The notes: generated by a model not told the origin, from the sequence alone. Shown: positions 1 through 8,917, numbered from the stretch's first letter. The stretch is DNA of 60,387 bases from JACRBT01 sp964474285 (GCA_964474285.1 CAYYSD010000005.1:1-60387), one strand, 5' to 3'. Made by a program: numbers and translations.

Positions 1-1092
1 GTCGGAGTCATGGGAGAGGCGCCCGGCTGGATCGGCGTCCTCGGGAAGTCTGACGCCTGGACGGGCGTCCGCGGTGAGAGCACCCAGGGCGACGGGGTCG
101 TCGGCGAGAGTGTCAACGACCGTGGTGTCGTCGGGCGCAGCACCAACGACTACGGCATCATCGGCGTGACGTCGCACGAACACAGCGCGGGGGTGCTCGG
201 AGTTGCAAACGACAATGGGTTCGGCGTGATCGGCGTCGCTCAACCGGACGGCGCGCTGCCAATCGACCTCCAACGGGGCATCGGGGTTCTTGGACGCGGG
301 TTCCGGGTCAACGAACCGCCAGTTTACGGCGACGCGCGAGCAAGCGGTTCGGGCGTCTACGGGGAGAGCACGTTTCGTGCGGGAGTGTTCGGGTACTCCG
401 CTTCTTCGGGTGGTCCTAATGGCTACGGCGGAGGCAACTTCAGCGGCGCCGGATACGGCCTCTACGCCCAAGGTGGCGTGACCCAGCAGGGGACCCCTTC
501 CGGTGTCTTCGCTCATGGCATCTTCGCCAAAGGCGGCAACGGCGGATTTGGAATTTATGCCGAAGCCAATTCGGGGGGCAGCGGCACCGCGGGCTTCTTC
601 CACGGGGATCTCTCCTATTCCGGTTCGCTTCAGCAGCCATCGGACATGCGCCTCAAGCGAGACGTGACCTCGCTTCCCTACGGCCTCGCGGAGATTGAGG
701 CGCTTCGCCCCGTTAGCTACACGCTCACCGAGGACAGCACGCACTCCCCTCGCGCCGGGCTCATCGCCCAGGAGGTGGAGGCGGTGTTGCCGAGTATCGT
801 GAAATCGAACCCGCAGGACGGGATGCTGTCGGTGGCCTATGTGGACCTCATTCCTGTTCTCATCAACGCCATCCAGGAGCAGCAGGCGCAGATCGAGGCG
901 CTGATCGGCGGGAACAGCGGGGAAATGACGACGGGCGTTTCGCCGGAACAGGTCGCACCGTTGGCGGAAGCCGCGCGTGAATCACCGGGTCCGTCGAACG
1001 CCGCGCTCTACTCGGTGGCGGGCACCCTCACGCTGTTCGCGGTCGCGCTGTTCGCCGTAGCGGGAGCGCTTTTCAGGCGGACGCGCGCCTGA
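1..1092 (+). CDS. Surface protein with S74 self-cleaving chaperone domain and C-terminal membrane anchor (5' end outside window)
   Basis: The frame is open to the first base, so the gene probably starts upstream; numbering here is from the ATG at 10. Residues 1-190 hold irregular short repeats of the GV(L/V)G(E/R)S type, as in beta-helical fibre or adhesin stalks. Residues about 209-300 match the peptidase_S74 intramolecular chaperone domain: an SDMRLK motif with Ser211 and Lys216 spaced like the known Ser/Lys autocleavage dyad, then GLIAQEVEAVLPSIV, then the AIQEQQAQIEAL helix. Residues about 335-355 form one hydrophobic segment followed by RRTRA, consistent with a tail anchor. In phage tail spikes this domain trimerises the fibre and then cuts itself off. 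No phage genes are nearby, so a cellular surface protein is the better reading. Confidence 0.75.
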   Translation, partial: VGVMGEAPGWIGVLGKSDAWTGVRGESTQGDGVVGESVNDRGVVGRSTNDYGIIGVTSHEHSAGVLGVANDNGFGVIGVAQPDGALPIDLQRGIGVLGRGFRVNEPPVYGDARASGSGVYGESTFRAGVFGYSASSGGPNGYGGGNFSGAGYGLYAQGGVTQQGTPSGVFAHGIFAKGGNGGFGIYAEANSGGSGTAGFFHGDLSYSGSLQQPSDMRLKRDVTSLPYGLAEIEALRPVSYTLTEDSTHSPRAGLIAQEVEAVLPSIVKSNPQDGMLSVAYVDLIPVLINAIQEQQAQIEALIGGNSGEMTTGVSPEQVAPLAEAARESPGPSNAALYSVAGTLTLFAVALFAVAGALFRRTRA

Positions 1093-1181
1093 GCAGAGGC
1101 TTGCCAGGGCGGCACTTGCTGGACAGTCGAGCGAGGAATCATCCATAGTCGCCGGATGCTCATGCGGCCCCCACGTCGCCA

Positions 1182-2441
1182 ATGAACGCGCCAATGGATG
1201 GGGCAACATCGACATCGAAGCCGGCAGAGGGCGATGGCCGGCGGGCGTCGGCAATCCCTTTCCGCGAATGGGCGGCGGTGGTCCTGGTGGCAGCGGTGGC
1301 GGTTGGAGCGCTGTTCGCGCGCACCGAACTCAAGACCGAAGGCACAGCGCTCTACGCCGACCCTGGCTGGGACCGCCACCTCTACATCGAGATGGCGAGA
1401 GCGGGGGCGTTCGATTTTCACCTGGCGCCGTATTGCTGGCGGGTGCTCATCCCCGCCATCGCGGGCTGGATGCCGTTCGGGCTCCAGGCGAACTTCCTCA
1501 TCCTCACGGCGCTGGGCACCTTCGCCGCGGCAGTGACGCTCTACTGCCTCTTCCGCCTGCGGGGAAGCGCCATGCAAGCGATGGCCGGGATGCTGCTCTT
1601 CTTCTCCCTGGGTTGGGCGGCGAAGTTCGTGATCAGCGACTTCTGGCTCCCGGACCCGGCAGCGTTCTTCCTGGCGGCGCTGGCGTTCTACTTCGCAGCC
1701 ACGAAGCAACCGGTGGCGTTCGGAGTGGTGCTGGCGGTGGGAGCCGCGACCAAAGAGAACGTGCTCTTCGTTGCGCCGCTGTTTTACACGTTGAACACGA
1801 CCGGGCTGCGCGACCGGAAGACGGCGCTGACGTCGGCGGCCGCTTTGAGCGGGGCCGCCGTCGTGCTGATTGCCCTGCGCGTTTTCATCGACCAGCGCGG
1901 CGGGGACGAGGCGTATATCGCGACCTTGCCCGGGGTGATTAGCCGCTTCCCGGAGATCTTCCCTTCTTACAGCTACCCGGACCTGTTCGAAACGGTGGCG
2001 AAGGACCAGCGCTGGCGCTACTTCGGCTGGGAGATGCTCCGGCGGTACACCACGGGCAGCTTCGGGACAGCGCTGTTCGTGCTGCTCATCGGCGCTGCCG
2101 TTCGCGAGTGGCGGCTGGCGCTGCGGCTCAGCCCGTTCCTCCTGCTCGTGTACGCGCAACTCCTGTTCGCGACAGATACGGAGCGTCTTCTCGTCTTCGC
2201 GTTCCCGGCGGTGGGGATGTTGGTGCTGGCGGCCCACCGGGGCCTGGCGAACGGGGACCGGCGCGCGGAGCTTGCGTTGCCGGGCATGTCCGCCGGGCTT
2301 GCCGTGCTGCCGCTGGTAAGCCGCACCAGCTTCGATGTGCCGCTGTGGCCGCAGCTCCTGCTGCTCGCCACATACCTGGCGGCGCTCTTGCCGACCTCCG
2401 GTCGAGAACTCTGGCGCCGGCGCCAGCGGGAAGGTGCCTGA
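1182..2441 (+). CDS. Polytopic membrane protein, possibly GT-C glycosyltransferase-like
   Basis: A 419-residue protein with a charged N-terminus and about ten hydrophobic segments running to the end, finishing in a basic tail (RELWRRRQREGA). After the first membrane helix comes a loop with GWDRHLYIEMARAG and a PYCWRVLIPAIAG motif. Acidic and aromatic residues in the first extracytoplasmic loop are typical of GT-C-type and other lipid-linked sugar transferases, but I cannot assign a family. The ATG at 1182 lacks a clear ribosome binding site; a second Met four codons later is an alternative. It lies 89 bp after the S74 surface protein on the same strand and may be co-transcribed. Confidence 0.6.
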   Translation: MNAPMDGATSTSKPAEGDGRRASAIPFREWAAVVLVAAVAVGALFARTELKTEGTALYADPGWDRHLYIEMARAGAFDFHLAPYCWRVLIPAIAGWMPFGLQANFLILTALGTFAAAVTLYCLFRLRGSAMQAMAGMLLFFSLGWAAKFVISDFWLPDPAAFFLAALAFYFAATKQPVAFGVVLAVGAATKENVLFVAPLFYTLNTTGLRDRKTALTSAAALSGAAVVLIALRVFIDQRGGDEAYIATLPGVISRFPEIFPSYSYPDLFETVAKDQRWRYFGWEMLRRYTTGSFGTALFVLLIGAAVREWRLALRLSPFLLLVYAQLLFATDTERLLVFAFPAVGMLVLAAHRGLANGDRRAELALPGMSAGLAVLPLVSRTSFDVPLWPQLLLLATYLAALLPTSGRELWRRRQREGA

Positions 2442-2516
2442 GCGGAGATCGGCGTCCCCGCATGGGGCGAACGGCGGGCGTTGCTTCCTGCCCAACCGCC
2501 CGCGTTTCGCCCTCGT

Positions 2517-2867
2517 CTATTCGCGGGTGATGTCGATCGTCACCAGGGGCTCGTCGCCAACCACCCAGCCATCGTGGCCCGCAGGGATGTGGCACAGGTC
2601 ACCCGGGTTCATCTCGTATTCCGTTCCGTCGGCCATGCGGAAGGCGCCTCGCCCGGACACCACGTAGTGGGTGTGGTTCTCCTGGCAAAGTTCGGTCCCG
2701 GCGATTGGCTTGACGTCCTTCGACCAACGCCAGCCCGGTGGGAGTGGACCGTGGGCGAACACCAGCCCGTCTGCGCGGATCACGGCGAAGTCACCAAAGG
2801 GCGTGTGCATTGTGTCGTCAGCTTCGGCGAAGCTCCTCGCGAATGGCGCTGTGGCCGTCGTGGTCAT
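2517..2867 (-). CDS. Small cupin-domain protein
   Basis: A 116-residue single-domain cupin. The ATG at 2867 is preceded by GAGGAG at good spacing, so the longer upstream frame was rejected. The core has the cupin metal-site pattern: a HTHYVVSGRGAF stretch (His ligands of motif 1), then GDLCHIPAGHDGW (motif 2, with its His). Such proteins bind a metal and a small ligand, or act as isomerases or dioxygenases; the substrate cannot be told. The gene is downstream of the LuxR-type regulator on the same strand, separated from it by a long perfect inverted repeat, so co-regulation or termination between the two is possible. Confidence 0.75.
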   Translation of the reverse strand: MTTTATAPFARSFAEADDTMHTPFGDFAVIRADGLVFAHGPLPPGWRWSKDVKPIAGTELCQENHTHYVVSGRGAFRMADGTEYEMNPGDLCHIPAGHDGWVVGDEPLVTIDITRE

Positions 2868-2916
2868 TCTGGTCTCCTCATCCTGTGAAAGTGTCGTGCC
2901 GGGGCTCGCCGGGCGT

Positions 2917-2966
2917 GCCCTAGTCTCCTCCTGTCCGGCGCACGCCCGACAGGAGGAGACTAGGGC
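2917..2966. repeat. Perfect 19-bp inverted repeat between LuxR-type gene and cupin gene
   Basis: Arms 2917-2935 and 2948-2966 are exact reverse complements with a 12-base loop. The hairpin sits between the stop of the minus-strand regulator (3056) and the cupin start (2867). No T-run follows on either strand, so it is not a textbook intrinsic terminator. Possible roles are an operator, an mRNA-stabilising or attenuating hairpin, or a remnant of a small palindromic mobile repeat. Confidence 0.7.
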
Positions 2967-3055
2967 GGCGGGAAGCGGCAGCCGTCCGTGCATACACTCA
3001 ATTCGGTGGTTGCCTGCACGTAGCCTCCGGAGGCGCCGGGGGCGCAACACCGAGA

Positions 3056-4678
3056 TCAGGCAAGGCCGTTCCGGATGGCAAATGCGGTGGCCGCCGCGCG
3101 GGCGGCCTTGCCGCTGATGCTCAGCTTGCTGTACAGCGTGGAGATGTGACGCTCGACCGTGCGGACACTCAGCACGAGGTGTTCGGCCACGTCGTGGTTG
3201 CTCAGTCCGGCGGCGATGAGGGCGAGCACTTCCCTCTCGCGTGGAGTGAGTCCATGCACGTCGTCGCCAGCGGCTGACGCTCGTATCGCGGTCTCCGCGC
3301 CCCTCAGGTGTTCGAGGATCTCCGCGGCGCGAGCGGATTCGAACTCGGACTCGGCCTTCCGCCCTATCAAGCGGAGAACCTCCGCGAGGTCGAGGCGCGC
3401 GCGGGCCGCCTCATACGGCGCATTGCTTGCGGCCAGCGCATCGGCTGCATCTTCGAGTGCAGCGCGGGCTTCCGCCAGACGACCGGCCCCGGCAGCCAAC
3501 AGCGCCTCCGTCACCTGGTGCGCCGCGAGCAGCGGAGCAGTGCCGATCCCCCGGGCAATGGCTCCGAGTTCCGATGCCGCTTCTTCGGCGGCGGAGCGCT
3601 GACCCAGCCTGAGAGAGGCCCGGACAAGGATCTCAAGGCCGGGAATTCGCTCGGCCCTCACCACGGGCGAAAGACGGCGAAGGAAACGTCGAGCCAACTC
3701 TGACGCGGACTCGAGTTCGCCGCGGTCGAGAGCCAGCCCGGCCTTGCCCAGGAGAGCGTTTGGATGGATTGCAGCGCTTGCGAACAACGCTTCCGCTTCA
3801 TCGAGCCGGCCCTGGCGGCGACGCAACTCCCCGAGCCGGACGCGAGCTTCGACGGCCAGCACGGGGCGCGTCGAGGCCAATACGCCGGAAGCCGCCACGA
3901 GCTGCTCTTCAGCGTCGGCCCAAGCCCCCTGCGACGTAAGGACTGACCCGTAATGCGCCCGGCAGATACCAAGCAATGAGCTGAGCTGCCACCTTTCGCA
4001 GAACGCCTTTACGCGTTCACACCACTCGGCGGCGCGGCCGAAGTCATGGACCCACTCGCATGCGAAAATCACATAGCAACAGATGACTCCAGCGATGGCG
4101 AGGTCCGTGAGTTCGCCTCCAGTCGCTGCCGCGGTGGCCTCATCGAGCAGGGCCATACCCTGGTCGACGTTCCCCTGGCTCACCAGGCCAAGACCCTGAA
4201 GCGCCAACCCGTACATCTCCACTTCGATGATCCCGAGTGCCCGCCCGCACGCGAATGCCTCGGCGCCGTACCCGAGCGCAGCCTGCATGTCGTGGTCGGC
4301 GGTGAGCGCGATGAAGCCCGCTTCAGAGGCCAGCATTCCATGTTCCGGTGAGAGTTCGCGGCCCTCCAGGAGCCTTCGCGCACGGGAAAGCCAGCCGCTC
4401 GATACGCGCCGCTGACCGCGGAACGTGAAGTAATCGTCCGCAAGCAAGATGGCCTGGCGAGCTGCGCCAGCCCAATCGCCGCGTCTTCGGTAGAGCTTGA
4501 AAGCGCTCTCGCGCGCGCCGATCGCGGCGTCAGCGTCCTCAAGCCAGAACGTCGCAAGCCCGAGCCCTTCATAAGCTTCGGGCGAGGGCACGCTCTCAAT
4601 GGCGCGCTCGAACGCAGCGCGTGCAGCCGGCCAGTCACCATTTCGGACGGCCTCGTTACCGGCCTCGAGCGGGTCCAC
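3056..4678 (-). CDS. LuxR-family transcriptional regulator with TPR-like helical repeats
   Basis: A 540-residue protein. The C-terminal ~65 residues are a LuxR/GerE helix-turn-helix: LTPREREVLALIAAGLSN, then VRTVERHISTLYSKL. The preceding ~470 residues are alanine- and arginine-rich helical pairs typical of tetratricopeptide repeats (for example EAYEGLGLATFWLEDADAAIGA near residue 33). There is no N-terminal P-loop, so it resembles the TPR-plus-HTH part of MalT/LAL regulators without their ATPase module. The signal and targets are unknown. The start at 4678 leaves a 144-bp divergent region facing the kinase gene at 4823. Confidence 0.85.
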   Translation of the reverse strand: MDPLEAGNEAVRNGDWPAARAAFERAIESVPSPEAYEGLGLATFWLEDADAAIGARESAFKLYRRRGDWAGAARQAILLADDYFTFRGQRRVSSGWLSRARRLLEGRELSPEHGMLASEAGFIALTADHDMQAALGYGAEAFACGRALGIIEVEMYGLALQGLGLVSQGNVDQGMALLDEATAAATGGELTDLAIAGVICCYVIFACEWVHDFGRAAEWCERVKAFCERWQLSSLLGICRAHYGSVLTSQGAWADAEEQLVAASGVLASTRPVLAVEARVRLGELRRRQGRLDEAEALFASAAIHPNALLGKAGLALDRGELESASELARRFLRRLSPVVRAERIPGLEILVRASLRLGQRSAAEEAASELGAIARGIGTAPLLAAHQVTEALLAAGAGRLAEARAALEDAADALAASNAPYEAARARLDLAEVLRLIGRKAESEFESARAAEILEHLRGAETAIRASAAGDDVHGLTPREREVLALIAAGLSNHDVAEHLVLSVRTVERHISTLYSKLSISGKAARAAATAFAIRNGLA

Positions 4679-4822
4679 CTGTGCCTAATCCTCTCTCCCG
4701 TGTGTCGTGGAGCGTACAACATGACCGGCCCTGCGCGGATCCGTTCCTGTGCCAGGCCGCGGTTGTCCTCCGGATCGGCGGGTTCGACGTGTTAACATCC
4801 CCCGGTCACCGGAGGGAGTGCG

Positions 4823-5962
4823 ATGGGCGAAATTGCTGTTCCGAAGCTGCCAGAAGAGATCACGGCTGAGTGGCTGACAGACGTGCTTCGCATCTCGGGG
4901 CACCTGCCGGCCGGAGTGCGAGTGGACAATGTCGCGGTGCGGGAGATCGGCACGGGACGTGGCTATGTCGGCATCACGCTGCGGATCACGCCGCACTACT
5001 CGGCCGAGGCGCCGGGCGCGCCGGCCTCGATCATCGCCAAGCTTCCGCTCCCCATCACCCTGTCCCCCGAAGTCCAGATGCTCATCAATCTCCTCTACAC
5101 CACCGAGATCAACTGGTACCGCGAACTCCGGGGCGCCTCCAATGTCCGCACGCCGGGCCACATCTGGAGCGGAATGGATCCCACCGCGGGGCGGTTCTGC
5201 TTGCTGCTGGAGGATCTGAACGGCATGCGAGACGCCAACCAGGTGGATTCGTGCGGACTCGATGACGCGCGACTGATCGTGGCGAACCTGGCGCGTATGC
5301 ACTCCGGCTGGTGGAACAGCAGCGAGCTGGCCGCCAGACCGTGGCTCTATGGCCCCGAAATGCAGGGCATGCTCATGCGGATGCTCTACACGCAGGGATG
5401 GCCGCACTTCGCCGGGATGTTCCGCGATGAGCCGTGGATGCCGGACTTCTTGCAACCCGGTGAGAAGATTGGGTCGACCGTTGCAAACCTGATGATGCGC
5501 GGCGCTGCCTCCGCAAGCACCCTCGTGCACGGGGACTACCGGCTCGAGAACTTCCTGTTCGGGGACCCGGATTCCGGGGATGAACTGGTTGTGCTGGACT
5601 GGCAGCTCTGCGGGAGAGGCAACGGGGCGCGCGACCTCGCCTACTTCATGGGCCAGAGCCTGGGCACCGAGTTCCGCCGCCAGCACGAGCGCGATTTAGT
5701 TGGGCTCTATCACAAGACGCTGCTCGACTCGGGCGTGACCGGCTACTCCATCGACCGTTGCTACGAGGACTATCGGCTGGGCCTGTTGACGGCCATGGTC
5801 GTCCCCGTAAACGGGGTTCGCGCCTTTAACGATGCGAACGGACCGGACGTGGGCGACCTGACCGCTGACCAGCAGGCCAACCTGGACAAAGCGCTGGTCG
5901 CCGGGAGGGCGTTGCTGGCCAGCATGTCCGACCGCAACGTCCTGGCCATCCTGTACAACTGA
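4823..5962 (+). CDS. APH-like phosphotransferase (ecdysteroid-kinase/ACAD10-N-terminal type)
   Basis: A 379-residue protein with the aminoglycoside-phosphotransferase fold. The catalytic loop is VHGDYRLENFLF (His near residue 236, then Asp and Asn), and the metal-binding segment is VLDWQLCGRGNGARDLAYF, in which Asp of LDW takes the DFG role. GGAGGG lies seven bases before the ATG. Relatives phosphorylate hydroxylated small molecules (4-hydroxyacyl-CoA, steroids, choline-type substrates) using ATP; the clinical aminoglycoside enzymes are only distant cousins. It stands alone, divergent from the LuxR-type gene, so that regulator may act on the shared intergenic region. The substrate is unknown. 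Confidence 0.82.
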   Translation: MGEIAVPKLPEEITAEWLTDVLRISGHLPAGVRVDNVAVREIGTGRGYVGITLRITPHYSAEAPGAPASIIAKLPLPITLSPEVQMLINLLYTTEINWYRELRGASNVRTPGHIWSGMDPTAGRFCLLLEDLNGMRDANQVDSCGLDDARLIVANLARMHSGWWNSSELAARPWLYGPEMQGMLMRMLYTQGWPHFAGMFRDEPWMPDFLQPGEKIGSTVANLMMRGAASASTLVHGDYRLENFLFGDPDSGDELVVLDWQLCGRGNGARDLAYFMGQSLGTEFRRQHERDLVGLYHKTLLDSGVTGYSIDRCYEDYRLGLLTAMVVPVNGVRAFNDANGPDVGDLTADQQANLDKALVAGRALLASMSDRNVLAILYN

Positions 5963-5979
5963 GCGCACGAGTTGATGTT

Positions 5980-6759
5980 CTAAGGCGCCGGCGCATCCCG
6001 GGCTTCGAGAAGCCGGGCTTTGAGCGACTGGAACTCCTGGGTGACCGTGACCGAAGCCGGGCGGGGGCGGGGGAACGGGACGTCGACCCGCAGTCCCATG
6101 CGGCCGGGCCGGGGCGTCATGACGTAGACGGTATCGGACAGGAACAATGCCTCCTCGACATCGTGCGTGACGAGGAGCACCGTCCGCCGGTCTGCCATCC
6201 ACACGTCCTGCAGCCAGGTGTGCATCTGCCGCCGCGTGATGGCGTCGAGTGCGCCGAAGGGTTCATCGAGGAGGAGGACGCCGGCCGGCTGGAGGAATGT
6301 GCGCAGCAGGGCAAGCCGCTGGCGCATACCCCCACTGAGCTGGGAAGGCCAGGCGTGTTCGAAGGTCGCGAGGCCGAATGTGGGGAAAAGTGCCAGTGCT
6401 TTGCGGCGCGCTTCATCGCGCGGGATGCCACCGACCTCCGCGCCAAGGGTCGCGTTCGCCAGTGCGCGCCGCCACGGGAGGAGGAGGTCCTTCTGCGGCA
6501 TATACCCGACGTGGCCGGGCTGGCCGCGGACGTCGACGCCCTCCACCAGCGCCGCTCCGGATGTCGGGGCGAGGAGGCCCGCCAGGACCCGAAGGATCGT
6601 GCTCTTCCCGCAGCCACTTGGCCCCACGATGCTGACGAATGCACCGCGCGGCACCTCGAGATCGACATCCACGACAGCTTCAACGCGGCGGGCGCCCTGG
6701 ACGAACGTGTGCGACAGGTGGCTCACGGCAATGGCAAAGGGCGGCGGGGTCTCCCTCAT
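5980..6759 (-). CDS. thiZ: ABC transporter ATPase, thiamine-precursor uptake (ThiZ-like)
   Basis: A 259-residue NitT/TauT-type importer ATPase: Walker A GPSGCGKST at residues 46-54, signature LSGGMRQ at 141-147, Walker B VLLLDEP at 161-167, D-loop FGALDAITR, and switch His in VTHDVEEA. It is the last gene of the TPP-riboswitch operon and follows the binding lipoprotein by 60 bp. By family alone it could serve nitrate, sulfonate or pyrimidine uptake. The riboswitch and the ThiY-like partner point to the thiamine pyrimidine precursor or a degraded thiamine product. Confidence 0.85.
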   Translation of the reverse strand: MRETPPPFAIAVSHLSHTFVQGARRVEAVVDVDLEVPRGAFVSIVGPSGCGKSTILRVLAGLLAPTSGAALVEGVDVRGQPGHVGYMPQKDLLLPWRRALANATLGAEVGGIPRDEARRKALALFPTFGLATFEHAWPSQLSGGMRQRLALLRTFLQPAGVLLLDEPFGALDAITRRQMHTWLQDVWMADRRTVLLVTHDVEEALFLSDTVYVMTPRPGRMGLRVDVPFPRPRPASVTVTQEFQSLKARLLEARDAPAP

Positions 6760-6819
6760 GTGGCGGCCAGCGTACAGGAGGCGGCGCCGGCGGGGTGGAG
6801 GACGCCGCTTCCTGAAGGC

Positions 6820-7821
6820 TCACTTCTTCGGCAGATAATCGTTCGTAAAGGCCTTCGTTGAATCGACCTTCTTTTCGGTGAGCTTCGCGGTGCGAAGGAA
6901 CTCTTCGAAGTCGACCCAGATCTGGCGATCCTGGACGCCCCACGCGCGGTCCTTGTCGGCATAGCGGCCCTGGTAGTAAACGGCGCTCAGGTCCACAAGC
7001 TTCTTGTCGAGTTCGGGCGCGGCCTTGAGGAGGGCGGCAGCGCCTTCGGCCGGGTTGTTTCGCACGGCTTCGTACCCGCGGGCAGTGGCTTCCATGAACT
7101 TGCGGACTGTCTCGCCATCCTTCTTGATCATGTTTTCATTGGTAATGATGAGGGGCGTGTACCAGTCGGGAATGCAGCTGAGGTAGTTCACGAAGGGGAG
7201 CGTCGTGACCTGTTTGTTGGCGACGTCCTTGTAGCGAATGGTGTCCCAGCCATCGAACACCCAGACGAAGTCGAACTGGTTGCCCTCCATCCCGGCTAGG
7301 TAGTCGATGTTGCCGACTTCGACGAACTTCACCTTCGAAGGGTCGCCGCCGTCGCAGCTGACAAGCCGGTTGATGAGCGCTGTTTCCAGGGCGCCGCCAA
7401 AGCCTCCGTAGGTCTTGCCCTCAAGGTCCTTCGGGCGCCTGATGTTTTCCGAGGCCAGTGCGATGAGGCTCGAGTCGTTGTGCTGCAGGATGGTGCCGAT
7501 GGACACGATCGGGATCCCTTCCGCACGGGCGGGGATGACGGACTCCTGGATCGAGATGCCGAAGTCCGCCTGGCCCGCCCCGACGACGGCTTCGACGCCA
7601 CCGGTGGCCGGCTCGACGATTTCGACATCAAGGCCCGCCTCGGCGTACCAGCCTTTCTCCTTCGCCAGGTAGATGCCGGAATGGTGCGTGTTCGGCGTCC
7701 AATTGAGCATGAGCGTGACCTTCGTGGGTCCTTTGCTGTTTTCGTCGTCGCCGCAGGCCACAGTCGCGAAGGCGGCGCCGATGGCGACGAGGGCGGCGAG
7801 CAGGAGGGTTCGTGTCTTCAT
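6820..7821 (-). CDS. thiY: ABC transporter substrate-binding lipoprotein, ThiY/NMT1 family
   Basis: A 333-residue lipoprotein. The signal peptide ends in a lipobox TVAC (Cys23). The mature part opens with TLMLNWTPNTHHSGIYLAKE, characteristic of the THI5/NMT1-like formylaminopyrimidine/HMP-binding proteins. The ATG at 7821 overlaps the permease stop by four bases (ATGA), which fixes the start; a much longer open frame upstream is a shadow of the permease gene. It probably captures thiamine pyrimidine precursors outside the membrane and passes them to the ThiX-like permease. Confidence 0.88.
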   Translation of the reverse strand: MKTRTLLLAALVAIGAAFATVACGDDENSKGPTKVTLMLNWTPNTHHSGIYLAKEKGWYAEAGLDVEIVEPATGGVEAVVGAGQADFGISIQESVIPARAEGIPIVSIGTILQHNDSSLIALASENIRRPKDLEGKTYGGFGGALETALINRLVSCDGGDPSKVKFVEVGNIDYLAGMEGNQFDFVWVFDGWDTIRYKDVANKQVTTLPFVNYLSCIPDWYTPLIITNENMIKKDGETVRKFMEATARGYEAVRNNPAEGAAALLKAAPELDKKLVDLSAVYYQGRYADKDRAWGVQDRQIWVDFEEFLRTAKLTEKKVDSTKAFTNDYLPKK

Positions 7822-8630
7822 TTGTTGTCCTCTTGTTGTGAGACGTACATCCAGGGCGATGCCAGGCGTGCGAGCACCTGTACGGCCAGGAACAGGGCGA
7901 TGCTGAGCGCGGCGACAACGACGATGCCGACGAACACGCGGTCGGTGCGGAAGGCTGTCTGGGAACGCGTTATGTAGATCCCAAGTCCCGAGCTGGCCCC
8001 GACCCATTCGCCGATGACAGCGCCAAGCACCGCATAGGCCGCCGCGATCTTGAGGCCCGCGAAGAACGCGGGAGTCGCTGCGGGAATGAGTACGTGGCGC
8101 AACACCTGGACGCGGTTGGCGCCCATGGAGCGCACAAGGCCCACCATTTCGCGGTCCGCGCCGGTGAGGCCGTCGACGGTGCTCACGACGATGGGAAAGA
8201 AGCCGATGATGGTGACGACCACCACCTTCGGGGTCATGCCGAAGCCGAACCAGATAATCAGCAGCGGCGCCAGGACGACCATCGGGATCGTCTGCGAAAC
8301 GACGAGGAGCGGGTAGAGCACGCGGCGGACCAGCGGAACGCTGGCCATCACCGCGGCCAACGCCACGCCGAGGGCAGCGGCCACGGCCAGGCCCAACAGC
8401 GCCTCGCTCAACGTTGTACGGATGTGGGCGGGAAGCAGGCCACGCACTTCGAGGAAGGCGTTCCAGATACGGCTGGGCGCGGGCAGGATGTAGGGCTTCG
8501 TGTCGAAGGCGCGCACCCAGCCTTCCCATAGGCAAACGAGCGCAACCAGGAGCAGTGTCGCAGGGAGAATCTCCCAGGCCTTCTGCCCGGCGGTCCGGGC
8601 GAGCGCTCCAGCGGGCGCAGAACGGTTCAC
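7818..8630 (-). CDS. thiX: ABC transporter permease, thiamine-precursor uptake (ThiX-like)
   Basis: A 270-residue BPD_transp_1 permease with about six membrane helices. The cytoplasmic EAA loop is visible as EMVGLVRSMGANRVQVLRHV with the following IPAATP. An N-terminal helix (ATLLLVALVCLWEGWV) precedes the LPAPSRIW motif shared by SsuC/TauC/ThiX permeases. It overlaps both neighbours by four bases (8627-8630 with the DUF77 gene, 7818-7821 with the lipoprotein gene), so the three are translationally coupled. Confidence 0.87.
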   Translation of the reverse strand: MNRSAPAGALARTAGQKAWEILPATLLLVALVCLWEGWVRAFDTKPYILPAPSRIWNAFLEVRGLLPAHIRTTLSEALLGLAVAAALGVALAAVMASVPLVRRVLYPLLVVSQTIPMVVLAPLLIIWFGFGMTPKVVVVTIIGFFPIVVSTVDGLTGADREMVGLVRSMGANRVQVLRHVLIPAATPAFFAGLKIAAAYAVLGAVIGEWVGASSGLGIYITRSQTAFRTDRVFVGIVVVAALSIALFLAVQVLARLASPWMYVSQQEDNK

Positions 8631-8917
8631 CGGAACTTGCCTGTGAGGCCGTCGATGGTCTGGCCGCCATCACCGGCAGCCTGGTACGCCTTGATGACGC
8701 TGACGACGCTGTTCGCGCCGGCATCGAGGGTGGCTTCGTGAACCGCCCGCAGGAGCGCCCAGACCGCGTCCGGTTCGCCCTCGACGGTCGTGCCGAGGGC
8801 CTCGACTTCGTAACGAAGACCGGAGCGCTGGACGACGGCGATCGCGGCTTCAATGTGCTTGTAGCGGTCCTGCTCAGTGCCGGGTGGCGTGGCGAGGCAT
8901 TCGATCTCGACGATCAT
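8627..8917 (-). CDS. Thiamine-binding protein, MTH1187/YkoF-like (DUF77)
   Basis: A 96-residue cytoplasmic protein beginning MIVEIECLAT and containing the ferredoxin-like MTH1187 pattern (AAIAVVQRSGLRYEV, GTTVEGE, EATLDAGANSVVSVIK). Family members bind thiamine or its pyrimidine and often sit first in thiamine transport operons, as here. The ATG at 8917 comes after the riboswitch terminator, so it is the first gene read when termination fails. No strong ribosome binding site is visible. An open frame extends upstream to 9046 but would run through the terminator hairpin and was rejected. Confidence 0.85.
   Translation of the reverse strand: MIVEIECLATPPGTEQDRYKHIEAAIAVVQRSGLRYEVEALGTTVEGEPDAVWALLRAVHEATLDAGANSVVSVIKAYQAAGDGGQTIDGLTGKFR

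Noticed and set aside
1..1092. Prophage tail-spike gene
   Set aside because: The S74 domain occurs in phage spikes, but a C-terminal membrane helix and the absence of any phage genes to the right argue for a cellular surface protein; the left side cannot be seen.
1008..2495. Long minus-strand open frame antisense to the membrane protein gene
   Set aside because: The translation is Arg/Gln/Glu/His-rich low-complexity sequence typical of reading the antisense strand of a GC-rich gene; the plus-strand frame has coherent membrane helices.
7822..8853. N-terminal extension of the ThiY-like protein frame by about 340 codons
   Set aside because: The extension overlaps the whole permease gene in another frame and lacks domain features; the lipoprotein signal peptide starts at 7821 in an ATGA overlap.
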